From Paludibacteraceae bacterium (GTDB lineage Bacteria > Bacteroidota > Bacteroidia > Bacteroidales > Paludibacteraceae): a stretch of 44,969 nt of DNA. Shown here one piece after another: positions 15,756 through 25,658 of the stretch; positions within the stretch are counted from its first letter, which is position 1; every line of letters starts with the position of its first letter. The position numbers were made by a program, and so were the translations under genes. Below the pieces are notes generated by a model. The model ran no database searches and had not been told where the DNA came from. It worked only from the letters and a program-made list of their open reading frames with translations. Location: contig CAJOMJ010000012.1 of assembly GCA_905235505.1 (NCBI GenBank), forward strand, positions 1 to 44,969, given 5' to 3'.

Positions 15756-17015
15756 TTACTCTGTATCTATATCAGGCACTGTCTCCATACTCTCGTTGAT
15801 AGTCTCCTGCTGTTGTGCATGAATCTGGTTCTGTTCTCTGCTCACGCCAAGCATGATGCCGAAATATATACTTGTGATAATAGCACTCGTGCCGCCCTTT
15901 GATATCATCGGCAACGGCTGACCGGTGACCGGACCCAGGCCTACCGCCACAGCCATACTTACCAGAGCCTGCATCGTTATCATCAGCCCGAGCCCCATCA
16001 CCATCAGTTGCGATGCGTAGTCGTTGTACTTGCTTGATGTGAGACACGCCCTGAACAAGATACTCAAGTAGAGCAGACATAGCAGGAATGCCCCCACAAT
16101 GCCTGTCTCCTCCACGATGATAGCAAATATATAGTCGGCGTATGCCAGCGGCAGATGGTTTCGCTCCAACGAGTTGCCCGGCAGCACACCTATCGGGCTC
16201 TTGCCGCCTCTCGCCACTGCCACCCTTGCCAATGTTGACTGGTAGTTGTCGTCGTTGATGCGTATTGTAGAGTTGTCGGTTCTGTTCTCCAACATTTTGT
16301 TATCTATACGCTTAACCCATGTCTCTGCTCTGTGCATGGCACCATGCATCTCCCTGCCTTGTTTTACATAGGCATTCTCCACATAGAAATAGCCTCCCAC
16401 CAGTATTACCGCCGCTGTGCCTATAATTCCTACAAGCCAATACCACCGCACCCGGGCAAGAAACATCACCGTCAGTATCACTGCCCCAAGCAGAATGGCG
16501 GTACTAAGGTTGCCTATCATGATAAGAACGCATGTTATTGCAGTCAGTGCCAACGACCACAGAAAATATCTCTTCTCCGTCTCCTTGTCTTTTATTCTTG
16601 ACAACAGGTCGGCAACTACAATAACCAGCCCCAGTTTGGCTATCTCGGAAGACTGAATAGATATGCCCAATATCCTGACCCAGCGTGTCGCCCCGTTGAT
16701 AGTGACACCTATATGTGCGGCATTGAGACATAGCAGTATAAGTCCGAAGCCGAGCAGTGCATAACCTGCAAGCCGGTACAGCCAACTCGGCAGAAACTGT
16801 ATTCCGAAAGCGATAGCCACTCCCAGCAGCAGATACAATATCTGGGATGCGATAGGATAGATAGGGTTATGACCCTGTGCAGTAGCACTGCGTATAAGCG
16901 AACTACTCGCACTAAAAAGGGCGATGATACTTACTATGACAAGCACTATATATATTATCCAGAAAGTCTTGTCAATGTAGCGGCGTTCTCCTAATTTTAA
17001 TTTCGTTGTGTCCAT
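15756..17015 (-). CDS. ftsW: FtsW, SEDS-family lipid II polymerase of the divisome
   Basis: A 419-residue membrane protein with about ten hydrophobic segments. SEDS proteins join lipid II into glycan strands together with a class B PBP, here FtsI from the same operon. Visible family features are the TM region with NGATRWVRILGISIQSSEIAKLGLVI, the large periplasmic loop, and near the end GIVGAFLLCLLYLSILFR, MAVAVGLGPVTGQPLPMISKGGTS, the hallmark of FtsW/RodA. The place between murD and murG supports FtsW over RodA. It has a polar C-terminal tail with many Gln and Glu residues. Confidence 0.96.
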   Translation of the reverse strand: MDTTKLKLGERRYIDKTFWIIYIVLVIVSIIALFSASSSLIRSATAQGHNPIYPIASQILYLLLGVAIAFGIQFLPSWLYRLAGYALLGFGLILLCLNAAHIGVTINGATRWVRILGISIQSSEIAKLGLVIVVADLLSRIKDKETEKRYFLWSLALTAITCVLIMIGNLSTAILLGAVILTVMFLARVRWYWLVGIIGTAAVILVGGYFYVENAYVKQGREMHGAMHRAETWVKRIDNKMLENRTDNSTIRINDDNYQSTLARVAVARGGKSPIGVLPGNSLERNHLPLAYADYIFAIIVEETGIVGAFLLCLLYLSILFRACLTSSKYNDYASQLMVMGLGLMITMQALVSMAVAVGLGPVTGQPLPMISKGGTSAIITSIYFGIMLGVSREQNQIHAQQQETINESMETVPDIDTE

Positions 17016-17046
17016 AATCGTGTAAGGTTTAGGTTATTATGAATGT

Positions 17047-18381
17047 TTATAATGCTTTCACTTCCTGCATAAACTGCTCTCCTCTGTCCTCATAACTCTT
17101 GAAGAGGTCGAAGCTTGCGCAGCATGGCGAGAGCAATACCGTGTCGCCGTCCCGGGCAGCCTCATAGGCCTTTCGTACAGCGTCTTTGATGTTGTCGGTA
17201 TCTATCACCCGAAGTCCCATCCCGTCGAAGTGTTCGTGCAGTTTCTCGTTGTGCAGACCCATATACACCAACGTGTGGCATTTCTCTTTTACCAGTTCGT
17301 CTATCTCCGTATAGTCGTTACCCTTGTCCTTGCCGCCGAGAATAAGCACCGTGGGAGTGTTCATCGACTCCAGAGCGTACCAGCACGAGTTCACATTGGT
17401 GGCTTTCGAGTCGTTGACAAAGCGCACACCCCGCACTGTGGCTACATACTGCAACCTGTGGTCAACACCTCTGAACTGCATCAGGCTCTCCCTTATCACA
17501 TCGTTCTTTATGTGGAGTATCTGTGCCGCCAGACCGGCAGCCATGGAGTTGAGTTGGTTATGCTTTCCTCTGAGCGACAAGTCGTTTGCCGGCATACTCA
17601 GAGCGATAGCATTAGTGGCTTCCAGTATGAAATTCTCGCCGTCTATATATGCCACATTGTGGTTCTTCTCACTGCCAAACGGATACAGCGTTGCCTTCGG
17701 ACAGAGTTTCATCAACTGTTTGTTAATCACGGGGTCCTCACTCCAATAGATGAAAGCATCTTTGCCTGTCTGGTTTCTTGTTATGCGGAACTTGGCATCC
17801 ACGTAGTTCTGGAAGCAGAAGTCGTATCTGTCAAGATGGTCAGGCGTGATGTTCATCAGTATGGCGATATCCGCTTTGAAGTCGTACATATTGTCAAGCT
17901 GGAACGAAGACAACTCTATCACGTAGTAATCGCGCTCTGTCTGTGCCACTTGCAGTGCGAGACTGTTGCCTATGTTTCCCGCCAAACCCACATTAAGTCC
18001 CGCCCTGACTAGTATGTCGAACAGCAGACTTGTTGTCGTAGTCTTGCCGTTGCTGCCCGTGATACAAATCATCTTGGCATTGGTGTATCTTGCAGCAAAC
18101 TCTATCTCCGAGATTACGGGCGTGCCTTGTGCCGTGAGTTTCTCTACCATCGGTGAGGCGGCAGGTATGCCCGGACTCTTCACCACTTCGGTTGCATTCA
18201 GTATCTTCTCCTCCGTGTGCCTGCCTTCCTCGTATGTGATACCGTGTTGCTCAAGCAAAGCCTTATATACGGGTTTTATCTGCCCCATATCGCTTACGAA
18301 CACATCGTAGCCTTGCTTCTTGCCGAGAATGGCAGCACCGCAACCGCTCTCGCCTGCTCCAAGTATAACGAGTCGTTTCAT
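17047..18381 (-). CDS. murD: MurD, UDP-MurNAc-L-alanine:D-glutamate ligase
   Basis: A 444-residue cytoplasmic Mur ligase that adds D-glutamate to UDP-MurNAc-L-Ala using ATP. The N-terminal UDP-binding fold starts KRLVILGAGESGCGAAILG. The ATP loop ITGSNGKTTTT has GSNGKT at 109-114. Central motifs include YYVIELSSFQLDN and NITPDHLDRYDF (metal and carbamyl-lysine neighbourhood). The C-terminal domain shows NDSKATNVNSCWYAL, LILGGKDKGNDY and VLLSPCCASFDLFKSYEDRGEQF, all typical of MurD. The stop codon is one base before the mraY frame end region, so the genes are tightly packed. Confidence 0.97.
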   Translation of the reverse strand: MKRLVILGAGESGCGAAILGKKQGYDVFVSDMGQIKPVYKALLEQHGITYEEGRHTEEKILNATEVVKSPGIPAASPMVEKLTAQGTPVISEIEFAARYTNAKMICITGSNGKTTTTSLLFDILVRAGLNVGLAGNIGNSLALQVAQTERDYYVIELSSFQLDNMYDFKADIAILMNITPDHLDRYDFCFQNYVDAKFRITRNQTGKDAFIYWSEDPVINKQLMKLCPKATLYPFGSEKNHNVAYIDGENFILEATNAIALSMPANDLSLRGKHNQLNSMAAGLAAQILHIKNDVIRESLMQFRGVDHRLQYVATVRGVRFVNDSKATNVNSCWYALESMNTPTVLILGGKDKGNDYTEIDELVKEKCHTLVYMGLHNEKLHEHFDGMGLRVIDTDNIKDAVRKAYEAARDGDTVLLSPCCASFDLFKSYEDRGEQFMQEVKAL

Positions 18382-18382
18382 A

Positions 18383-19654
18383 CTATCTTATCTTAAGGGT
18401 TAATATAGTGAAGGCTGCCAGCAGTATGGTTATCAACCAGAACCGCATTGTTATCTTGTTCTCGTGTTGCAACTCGCTGCTACCCTTGAAATGCACTTTG
18501 CTGTTCGGGTCCACCTGACTGAGGGATGTGCGGTAATGGTCGTGCAGCGGTGTGCGTTTCCATACCCGCACCGGAGCACCTTTCTTCTTTGTGATTTTAT
18601 ACACCTGTGTCTGTACTATCACGCTCACACTCTCCATCAGGAACACTCCGCACAGAATAGGCAACAGCAACTCCTTGTGAATAATACATGCGCATACGGC
18701 TATTATGCCGCCAATAGTTAGACTGCCTGTATCTCCCATGAATATCTGGGCGGGATAGGTGTTGTACCACAGGAATCCTATCAGTGCACCCACAAAGGCG
18801 CCAAGGAATACCACCAACTCCTCACTCCCCGGTATATACATCACATCGAAATAGTCCGCCCATACCACCGAACCGCTCACGTATGCCAGCACAAGCAGAC
18901 CCACACCCATTATTGCCGAGTTGCCCGCACACATACCGTCCATTCCGTCGTTCAGGTTGGCACCGTTGGACACGGCAGCCACCACGAACACTATCAGCAG
19001 CACGAAGAATATCCAACCTGCCTTGTATTTCCATGTGTCACCCATAAAGCTGAACATGTCTGCATAGTTGGCATTGTGGTTTTTGACGAAAGGAATAGTT
19101 GTGCGGGTTGACTTCACGTCAGGAGACTTATATACCACTTCGGTGTTGTTTTCTATCTTTACCTCCACCGTCTCGTTCATCACGACCTGAGGCGAGTATC
19201 TGAGTGTCAGACCCACAATCAAGCCTAATGCCACCTGCCCTGCTATCTTGAACCAGCCGTTCAAGCCGTCCTTGTTCTTCTTGAAAGTCTTGATGTAGTC
19301 GTCAAGGAAACCAAGCAAACCGAGAATCAGTGTGGTAGCTATCATCAGCAGCATATACACGTTGTTGAGTTTGCCGAACAACAGCACTGCTGTCAGTATG
19401 GAAACAATTATCACTATGCCTCCCATTGTAGGCACTCCCACTTTCTTCGTATTGAACGGGTCGGTCTTCTCGTCGCGCTGTGTCTCAGATATGTGTTTGC
19501 GCTTGAGCAGGGCGATAAAACGCTTGCCGAACCACATACTCATCAGCAATGCCACCACACCTGCCAGTATGGCCCTGAAACTGATGTATTGCCATAATCC
19601 CCCGCCGGGGATGTGCATACTGCTATCAAGATAACTAAATAGATGATATAACAT
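18383..19654 (-). CDS. mraY: MraY, phospho-MurNAc-pentapeptide transferase
   Basis: A 423-residue polytopic enzyme that moves phospho-MurNAc-pentapeptide from UDP to undecaprenyl phosphate, making lipid I. Motifs: KRKHISETQRDEKTDPFNTKKVGVPTMGGI (Mg and substrate region), GFLDDYIK with the Asp pair, SNGANLNDGMDGMCAGNSAI (nucleotide pocket), and MGDTGSLTIGG followed by the histidine-rich KRTPLHDHY loop. It is longer than E. coli MraY (360) because of an insertion of about 60 residues in the periplasmic loop near 140-215 (VEVKIENNTEVVYKSPDV), which is common in Bacteroidetes. Only about one base lies between it and murD. Confidence 0.97.
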   Translation of the reverse strand: MLYHLFSYLDSSMHIPGGGLWQYISFRAILAGVVALLMSMWFGKRFIALLKRKHISETQRDEKTDPFNTKKVGVPTMGGIVIIVSILTAVLLFGKLNNVYMLLMIATTLILGLLGFLDDYIKTFKKNKDGLNGWFKIAGQVALGLIVGLTLRYSPQVVMNETVEVKIENNTEVVYKSPDVKSTRTTIPFVKNHNANYADMFSFMGDTWKYKAGWIFFVLLIVFVVAAVSNGANLNDGMDGMCAGNSAIMGVGLLVLAYVSGSVVWADYFDVMYIPGSEELVVFLGAFVGALIGFLWYNTYPAQIFMGDTGSLTIGGIIAVCACIIHKELLLPILCGVFLMESVSVIVQTQVYKITKKKGAPVRVWKRTPLHDHYRTSLSQVDPNSKVHFKGSSELQHENKITMRFWLITILLAAFTILTLKIR

Positions 19655-19685
19655 ATTGTGTGTATTGTTTTATTCCGTGTGTTTC

Positions 19686-21137
19686 CTATGCATTGCCGAT
19701 GCAGTTCCGTATCTCTTCGTGGTCGTCGAAGTGGTGCTTCACTCCTTTTATTATCTGGTAGTCTTCGTGTCCTTTGCCTGCTACCAGCACCACATCTCCC
19801 TTTTTAGCCAGAGTGCATGCAGTCTTTATTGCCTGCCGGCGGTCTTCTATGACGAGCGTAGCCTGTTTTTCCGCCTCGGTCAGCCCTGCAAGCATATCGT
19901 TGAGAATATCTTGAGGTTCTTCGTCACGCGGGTTGTCGCTTGTCAGTATCAGTTGCTCACTGCCACGTTTGGCTATCTGTGCCATCATAGGCCGTTTGCC
20001 TTTGTCTCTGTTGCCTCCGCAGCCGACTACGGTAATCAGCCGTGCCCCTTGTTTCTTTATCTCATTGATAGTGTTTATCACGTTCTCCACAGCATCGGGT
20101 GTATGTGCATAGTCAACTATTGCCGTCCAACCTTGGGGAGAGTGTATTGCCTCGAATCTGCCATTCACCGCTGTCAGTGTGCTCAGTATGCGCAGCACTT
20201 CGTCCTTGTCGAAGCCGAGACACAGCGCACTGCCGTATATGGCAAGCAGGTTGCTTACGTTGAATCTGCCTACTAACGGCACGAACACTTCCTGTCCGTT
20301 CACACTCAGCAGCATACCGTCGAACCCTTCCTCCAGTATCTGTGCTTTGTAGTCAGCCACCGTGCGTGTGGAATAGGTGTGTACTTCCGCCTTGGTGTTC
20401 TGCGTCATCACAAGTCCGTTCCTGTCGTCTTTGTTGGTCACTGCGAAAGCCCCTTTCTTGAGGTTATCAAAGAAACGCTTCTTTGTATCGCGATAGTTGT
20501 CGAAGGTCTTGTGGAAATCTATATGGTCGCGCGTGAGGTTGGTGAATATACCTCCGTCGAAATCCAGACCTGCTATTCTCTCTTGCGCTATAGAGTGCGA
20601 CGACACCTCCATGAAGCAGTATTCGCACCCTGCACTCACCATTCTGCTCAGCAGCTCGTTAAGTGAGAGAGCATCAGGTGTAGTGTGCGTGGAAGGTACA
20701 GCCTCGTCCTCGATATAGTTGCATACGGTGGAGAGCAGTCCGGCTTTATGGCCGAGTTTCCGTGTCAGTTTGTAGAGCAGTGTGGCAATAGTGGTTTTGC
20801 CATTGGTGCCTGTCACTCCCACCAATGTCAGTTTCTTCGACGGTTCTCCGTAGAACTTCGATGCCATCTCTCCCAGTGCTCTGTGCGAGTCTTCCACCAC
20901 CACAAACGTGGCACCGCCTGTATTCTCAGGCAGGTGTTCGCACACTACTGCAGCAGCTCCCGCTTCTACGCACTGACCGATAAAACTGTGTCCGTCAACC
21001 GTCGTGCCGGGTGTTGCCACAAACAGGCTTCCCTTCACCACCTTTCTCGAGTCAAACTCTATACTGCAGATTTCGATGTCCGTTGACCCTACTATCTGCC
21101 GGGCACTGACTCCTTCTATCAATGTTGCGAGTTTCAT
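19686..21137 (-). CDS. murE: MurE, UDP-MurNAc-tripeptide ligase (meso-DAP type)
   Basis: A 483-residue Mur ligase that adds the third peptide residue. The frame is open back to 21386, but those 83 residues overlap ftsI and are out of family; Met at 21137 ([10 protein letters not shown]) gives normal length. The ATP loop TGTNGKTT is at 109-116. [16 protein letters not shown] and [18 protein letters not shown] are typical. The substrate motif DNPR at 401-404 is the signature for meso-diaminopimelate rather than lysine, as expected for a Gram-negative wall. It lies 29 bases after ftsI. Confidence 0.97.
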   Translation of the reverse strand: MKLATLIEGVSARQIVGSTDIEICSIEFDSRKVVKGSLFVATPGTTVDGHSFIGQCVEAGAAAVVCEHLPENTGGATFVVVEDSHRALGEMASKFYGEPSKKLTLVGVTGTNGKTTIATLLYKLTRKLGHKAGLLSTVCNYIEDEAVPSTHTTPDALSLNELLSRMVSAGCEYCFMEVSSHSIAQERIAGLDFDGGIFTNLTRDHIDFHKTFDNYRDTKKRFFDNLKKGAFAVTNKDDRNGLVMTQNTKAEVHTYSTRTVADYKAQILEEGFDGMLLSVNGQEVFVPLVGRFNVSNLLAIYGSALCLGFDKDEVLRILSTLTAVNGRFEAIHSPQGWTAIVDYAHTPDAVENVINTINEIKKQGARLITVVGCGGNRDKGKRPMMAQIAKRGSEQLILTSDNPRDEEPQDILNDMLAGLTEAEKQATLVIEDRRQAIKTACTLAKKGDVVLVAGKGHEDYQIIKGVKHHFDDHEEIRNCIGNA

Positions 21138-21166
21138 ATATTTTGTTGCTTGATATATTGTCAATA

Positions 21167-23269
21167 TCACTTCAGTTCCAAATACACCTTGCCGCCCTTC
21201 TGTGCCTTCGTGCCGGGTGCGACACTCTGGGATACCACCTTGCCTTTGCCCCTGATTGTAACAAACATTCCCGTCTGTTCTATTGCATATACGGCGTCTC
21301 TTGCGCCCATACCCACTACATTCGGCACAATGTCGGAGGTTACTTGCAAAGGCACTGCTTCGTAGTTCTCGTTCACACGTATCCACTGCGAGTCAGTCCG
21401 TTTGATGTCCACATTGGTTCCATCGCCCGCTCTCCGTATCTCCTTTTGTATTCCTCTCTTGACAGGGGGCAGCAGCAGCGAGTCTTTGCTGACATAGTGT
21501 CTGCTTACGTCCACAGAGCCGCTGTATGCCATCGTCTTCTCTGCTATCCGTCTTACCGTACCGCCGCAGTTCATACCTGCATCGTACGCATTGCGCGGTT
21601 TATGAATGACGCATATACAACTATATTGAGGATTCTCCATCGGGAAATATCCGCAGAATGCTATCCTGTGGTAGTTCCTCTGATAACTGCCGTCTTCCAA
21701 TACTCTGGCAGTGCCGGTCTTGCCTGCGATATGCACTATGTCGCTCTGTGCTTTCTTTTGTCCCCATGGACTGACAGAAGCGGTGCCGTAGTCATTATCC
21801 CACACCACGGCTTCCAGACATTTGCGTATATCTTTCAGCGTAGATGACTTGCATATACTTGAAGCAACGGTGGATGTGCCGTATTGCTTTACTGTCTTCC
21901 CGTTCTGCTGCACTTCTTTCACAATATAAGGTCTTATCATCTTTCCGTTGTTGGCAATGGCATTGTAGAACATAAGTGTATATATAGGAGGCAGTTCCAC
22001 ATAGTAGCCGAAAGCCATTCGGGCAAGGGTCTCGCCGTCTTTGGGCACATCTATCTTGGGCAGGTTCGTTCCGGGTATGTCGAACGGGATACTGTCGCGC
22101 ACTCGCATCTTGTCGAGTTTGTTCACGAACTTCTCTGCATTCTTTTCGTAGGAATGTGTTACTATCTTTGCCAATGCCACGTTGCTTGAGGCGGCAAGTG
22201 CCTGCTCTACTGTTATCGGGTGATTGTATTTGTGGGCATCGGAGATAGGTCGTTTAGAGTCAGTATATACCCACGAACCGTTGCTGGTGGAGATAGTGTC
22301 GTCAATACTTATCTTACCGTCGTCCAATGCTGCCATCAGCGAATAAGTCTTGAAAGTGGAGCCCGGTTCCACGCGCGTCACAGCATAGTTTTTGTCTTCC
22401 ACATACTTCTCTCCTACCTTCCCCAAGTTGCTTATTGCCTTCACCTCGCCTGTTTTTGTCTCCATCAGTATGCAGCAACCCCAGTCTGCGTCAAGTCCTA
22501 TAAGCGTACTTCTCAGGTTGCTCTCCACTATGTCTTGCAAGTTGGCGTCTATTGTTGTTATGATGTCGCAACCGTCAACTGCCTCGCGATTGACCTGCGA
22601 TACCGTATGACCCTCGATAGTGTGTGTGTCCATCTCGCCCTCTTGTCCGCGAAGCACATCATCATACATCATCTCAAGTCCTGAAATTCCCCTGCCGTTG
22701 TCTCCGTAGATACTGCCTATTGTTCTTGAGGCGAGACTGCCGAACGGTTTTATCCGTTGGTAGTTAGGCTCTATGATGAGTCCGCTCTTCAGCTTGCCCA
22801 TATTGAAAAGCGGCATACTCTTCACTGCCTTCATCTGCGAATAAGTCAGTTTGTTAGGACATACACGCAGGCGCCCGTCACCTGTGTTGTAGCCGTGCTG
22901 AAGCAGACGCTTGTATTCCTGCGTAGTGCGGTCGCCGAAGTAGTCGGACAGTGCAGTAGAGAGACTGTCAAGGTAGGTGTAGAACAACTTGCCCTTGTTC
23001 TCATGCAGAGCCGGCACACGTGTATCCATAATGATATTATAGGTCGGAGCACTGCCCGCAAGCAGTCTGCCGCGGCAATCATATATATTACCGCGGTTAG
23101 GCTCTATCGCCAACTCCTTGCTCTTCTGCCTCTCGGCAATCTTCAGCAAGTCGTCCCGTTCTACTGTCTGCGTGATAACAATCTTTACCAGGACTGCCAC
23201 AAAACCTATGGTAATCAAGGCAAAGACTGCCGCAAAACGGATGACTGTTTCTTTCTGTTTGTCATTCAT
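21167..23269 (-). CDS. ftsI: FtsI-type penicillin-binding protein with PASTA domain
   Basis: A 700-residue class B PBP, the septal transpeptidase that crosslinks peptidoglycan with FtsW. One membrane anchor lies near 10-33. The PBP dimerisation domain starts with [16 protein letters not shown] (57-71). Active-site motifs are STFK (304-307, nucleophile Ser304), SSN (361-363) and KTGT (517-520), correctly ordered and spaced. The last 60 residues or so ([18 protein letters not shown], then [23 protein letters not shown]) form one PASTA domain, usual in Bacteroidetes FtsI though absent in E. coli. The gene lies between ftsL and murE. Confidence 0.96.
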   Translation of the reverse strand: MNDKQKETVIRFAAVFALITIGFVAVLVKIVITQTVERDDLLKIAERQKSKELAIEPNRGNIYDCRGRLLAGSAPTYNIIMDTRVPALHENKGKLFYTYLDSLSTALSDYFGDRTTQEYKRLLQHGYNTGDGRLRVCPNKLTYSQMKAVKSMPLFNMGKLKSGLIIEPNYQRIKPFGSLASRTIGSIYGDNGRGISGLEMMYDDVLRGQEGEMDTHTIEGHTVSQVNREAVDGCDIITTIDANLQDIVESNLRSTLIGLDADWGCCILMETKTGEVKAISNLGKVGEKYVEDKNYAVTRVEPGSTFKTYSLMAALDDGKISIDDTISTSNGSWVYTDSKRPISDAHKYNHPITVEQALAASSNVALAKIVTHSYEKNAEKFVNKLDKMRVRDSIPFDIPGTNLPKIDVPKDGETLARMAFGYYVELPPIYTLMFYNAIANNGKMIRPYIVKEVQQNGKTVKQYGTSTVASSICKSSTLKDIRKCLEAVVWDNDYGTASVSPWGQKKAQSDIVHIAGKTGTARVLEDGSYQRNYHRIAFCGYFPMENPQYSCICVIHKPRNAYDAGMNCGGTVRRIAEKTMAYSGSVDVSRHYVSKDSLLLPPVKRGIQKEIRRAGDGTNVDIKRTDSQWIRVNENYEAVPLQVTSDIVPNVVGMGARDAVYAIEQTGMFVTIRGKGKVVSQSVAPGTKAQKGGKVYLELK

Positions 23270-23330
23270 AATCTTAAGGTTGTTTAGGTTTGTATTGTTA
23301 AAGGTATGGTCAATCTGTCAGACTCTGCAG

Positions 23331-23657
23331 TTACTTAATCAGTGTAGGAGGAGTAACCGACTCGTGTATATTGCTTCCCTTCTCTTTCAGTTGCTGGTTG
23401 ATAGCCGACGGACGGGTCATCTGTGTGTATTTCGACGACAACTCCAGCATCTCGTATCTTGCCTCTTTTATCTCTTCACTCAGCACTCTTATCTGTCGCT
23501 GCTGCCCCTGCCAAAGGAAACCGTTGTATATATATACGAATATGAGAAACGCAATCAGTGCAAGCAGTTTGTATTGTCTGCGAAAGAACTCACGGGTGAA
23601 GAAACTGCCTGACAGTATCTCCTTCAAACTTAATCTGTGTCTCTTCTCTTTATTCAT
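23331..23657 (-). CDS. FtsL-like small divisome protein
   Basis: A 108-residue protein with one membrane span (YKLLALIAFLIFVYIYNGF, about residues 28-46), a basic cytoplasmic start, and a periplasmic helix likely to form a coiled coil (GQQRQIRVLSEEIKEARYEMLELSSKYTQ). The size, layout and position between rsmH and ftsI are those of FtsL, which binds FtsB/FtsQ and activates FtsWI. FtsL sequences vary widely, so the call rests on context and shape. Confidence 0.85.
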   Translation of the reverse strand: MNKEKRHRLSLKEILSGSFFTREFFRRQYKLLALIAFLIFVYIYNGFLWQGQQRQIRVLSEEIKEARYEMLELSSKYTQMTRPSAINQQLKEKGSNIHESVTPPTLIK

Positions 23658-23667
23658 AGGTTCTTCA

Positions 23668-24603
23668 CTATTCTCCCTTTCTTTCTGCTATTCTCAGTTT
23701 TGCACTCCTTGCTCTCGGGTTTCTCTCCACTTCCTCCCCGCTTGCCGTTATCACCTTGTTGTTGACAAGTATGAACGGACTTACAGGATTGCCGTAGAAA
23801 TCTTTCTCCACCCTGCCCTCAATGTTTCCTGAGCGCAGGAAGTTCTTCACCATTCTGTCTTCTAAGCTGTGATACGTAAGTATCGCCACTCTCCCGCCCT
23901 CTTTCAGGACACTCGGTATTGATACAAGCATCTCCCGCAATGCCCCCATCTCATCATTCACTTCTATACGCAATGCCTGAAACACCCGTGCCAGGTCCTT
24001 CTTCTCCTTGTCCCGTCCGCAGAGAGGGGTGAGCAGTTCTGTCAGTTGCTCGGTGCGCTCTATCTCTTTCTTCTCCCTCGCGCGTACTATCACTTTGGCT
24101 ATCTGCCTCGAGTTCTTCATCTCGCCATACAGATACAGCACATCAGCCAGTTGTTCCTCCGTATATGTGTTAACCACCATTGCGGCTGTCTTGCCCGCTT
24201 CCTGGTTCATACGCATGTCCAACGGACCTGCAAAGCGGAAAGAGAACCCTCTCTCTGAGCTGTCGAAATGGTGAAAACTGACTCCCAAGTCGGCTATTAT
24301 GCCGTCTGCAGGTACAGCATTATAGTATCTCAAGTAATTCTTCAGATAGCGGAAATTGCCGTGTACAAACTGCCATCTTGGGTCCTCTACATCTATCGCA
24401 CCGCTCTGCACGGCATTCTTGTATGCGTCCATGTCCTGGTCAAAACTGAGCAACCTGCCCTCAGGGCCAAGTTGCTTCAGTATTGCTCCGGAATGCCCTC
24501 CGCCGCCAAACGTAACATCCACGTATGTGCCGTCGCTTTTTATGGCAAGACCTTCTATGGTCTCACTCAGCAGTGCGGGAATATGATAGACGTTGTCCGG
24601 CAT
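23668..24603 (-). CDS. rsmH: RsmH, 16S rRNA m4C1402 methyltransferase
   Basis: A 311-residue SAM-dependent enzyme that methylates N4 of C1402 in 16S rRNA. Motifs: YHIPALLSETIEGL at the start, VDVTFGGGGHSGAIL (SAM motif I), GIIADLGVSFHHFDSSERGFSFRFAGPLDMRMN (catalytic region), ARVFQALRIEVNDEMGALREML, and AILTYHSLEDRMVKNFL. Length is normal. It follows mraZ by 79 bases and precedes ftsL by 10, in the standard order of the dcw cluster. Confidence 0.97.
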   Translation of the reverse strand: MPDNVYHIPALLSETIEGLAIKSDGTYVDVTFGGGGHSGAILKQLGPEGRLLSFDQDMDAYKNAVQSGAIDVEDPRWQFVHGNFRYLKNYLRYYNAVPADGIIADLGVSFHHFDSSERGFSFRFAGPLDMRMNQEAGKTAAMVVNTYTEEQLADVLYLYGEMKNSRQIAKVIVRAREKKEIERTEQLTELLTPLCGRDKEKKDLARVFQALRIEVNDEMGALREMLVSIPSVLKEGGRVAILTYHSLEDRMVKNFLRSGNIEGRVEKDFYGNPVSPFILVNNKVITASGEEVERNPRARSAKLRIAERKGE

Positions 24604-24682
24604 AAATAGAAAGGTTTGTAAGGTTGGTTAGGTTTAATGGCGTGTCGGCATGGGTCTAATGTTGCGGTTTAGGTTTATAGGT

Positions 24683-25135
24683 TTATTTCTTTGTCATTCT
24701 CTCTCTCAGTGTCTTTGCAAACTCCCTCTGGTCTATTCTCTTGTTGAGGAAAGTCTGCTTGTCCCAGATGGCGAAACGGTTCATCATTCCCACTATCAGC
24801 AAATCGGAGGTCGCGCCTATCTGCTGCAGGTTTCTCTTCTGCAGCAGTATTCTGCCCTGCGAGTCAGGCTCTATATACTCGGCGTCTGCCACGAACTGCA
24901 TCAGCAACATCTGGTCGTCAGGATTCCATTCGTCAAGTTCCTCACTCAGTTGCTCCACCCGCTGATTCCATACCCGCTCCGGATATATCACCAGACACTC
25001 GTTCTCCGTATCGCGGCGCATAACAATCCGCTGACTCTCTTCTGTGGCAAGAATCTTCCTATATACAGCAGGAATGAACATGCGTCCTTTCTCGTCAAGC
25101 CTGGCTTCAATATTTCCGATAAATGTCGATGTCAT
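24683..25135 (-). CDS. mraZ: MraZ, DNA-binding regulator of the dcw operon
   Basis: A 150-residue protein with two AbrB-like swapped-hairpin halves, each carrying the DxxGR-type motif: FIGNIEARLDEKGRMFIPAVYR near 5-26 and AEYIEPDSQGRILLQKRN near 80-97. MraZ forms a ring and binds repeated GTGGG boxes before its own gene; in E. coli it represses the operon. Here it is the first gene of the operon, and two GTGGGG boxes ten bases apart lie 45-62 bases upstream of its start, fitting autoregulation. Confidence 0.96.
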   Translation of the reverse strand: MTSTFIGNIEARLDEKGRMFIPAVYRKILATEESQRIVMRRDTENECLVIYPERVWNQRVEQLSEELDEWNPDDQMLLMQFVADAEYIEPDSQGRILLQKRNLQQIGATSDLLIVGMMNRFAIWDKQTFLNKRIDQREFAKTLRERMTKK

Positions 25136-25154
25136 ATCTTATCTTTTTCCGCTG

Positions 25155-25162
25155 CAAAGGTA
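25155..25162 (-). promoter_or_regulatory. -7 promoter element of the dcw operon
   Basis: TACCTTTG on the minus strand, 20 bases before the mraZ ATG, fits TAnnTTTG. No TTG stands at the usual distance; the MraZ-type boxes occupy that place. Confidence 0.65.
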
Positions 25163-25179
25163 TAAAAAATATCTGATAT

Positions 25180-25199
25180 TCCCCACATTTCCCCACAAA
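25180..25199 (-). promoter_or_regulatory. Probable MraZ operator: two GTGGGG boxes, 10-base period
   Basis: On the minus strand GTGGGGAAAT and GTGGGGAATA follow each other directly (CCCCAC at 25181-25186 and 25191-25196 on the + strand). The spacing matches known MraZ-box arrays, and the site overlaps the -33 region. A further pair in the opposite direction (GTGGTG 25293-25298, GTGGGG 25303-25308) is also ten bases apart. Confidence 0.65.
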
Positions 25200-25319
25200 A
25201 TATTTTTCAACAAAATAATTGACAAGTTATCAACATCTATATATCTGTGTAAGTTGCTATATATCAGTAACGACACACACTTATTAACATTAGTGGTGAA
25301 AAGTGGGGGAATATAGTAT

Positions 25320-25560
25320 GACCAGACATTGACCTGACATTGCTCTCTCCACCCTAAGCTCACCCTAAGCTCAAGCCCACTCTTATATATATCTTATATA
25401 TAATCTTACGTAGAGACGCAACACTGTCACGCCTCCCAAAATCACGACTTCCACAATCCGGTATCCCACATGTAGAGACATTTGACACACGCAACGATCG
25501 TTCCCCTTGGGGATAAGAAATGTCTCTCATAAGTTAGCATATATACGCGACTCCCTCCCG
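25320..25560. repeat. Intergenic region before mraZ with dispersed TAGAGAC repeats (copies C and D)
   Basis: No gene is visible. CACCCTAAGCT occurs twice around 25350-25375. TATATATCTTATATATAA follows. Copy C (25411-25437) is a decayed form of the palindrome at 10728. Copy D has AGAGACATTT (25474-25483) pairing with AAATGTCTCT (25518-25527) around a 34-base loop, and shares CCACATGTAGAGACATTTGA with the region at 37910. The parts also found at 37910-38140 suggest a common repeat unit. Confidence 0.75.
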
Positions 25561-25584
25561 CCCCTTACCCTCATACCCAAAACA

Positions 25585-25620
25585 TATCAGAAGCGCACCC
25601 GTCAGGATGCGCTTCTGATA
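25585..25620 (-). terminator. Terminator of the Fn3-type secreted protein gene
   Basis: TATCAGAAGCGCA (25585-25597) pairs perfectly with TGCGCTTCTGATA (25608-25620), 13 base pairs, followed on the minus strand by TGTTTTGG. It lies about 40 bases after the stop codon. Confidence 0.85.
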
Positions 25621-25658
25621 TCTATTTGACTAAATACTTAGTCTGTGGTCATCTCTAC

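Noticed and set aside
21138..21386. N-terminal extension of murE
   Set aside because: The added 83 residues overlap ftsI and have no resemblance to the Mur ligase N-terminus; Met at 21137 gives normal length.
25201..25290. Origin of replication (GTTATCAACA near 25227 resembles a DnaA box)
   Set aside because: Only one imperfect box is seen, with no dnaA, dnaN or AT-rich unwinding array; the place before mraZ explains the sequence better.
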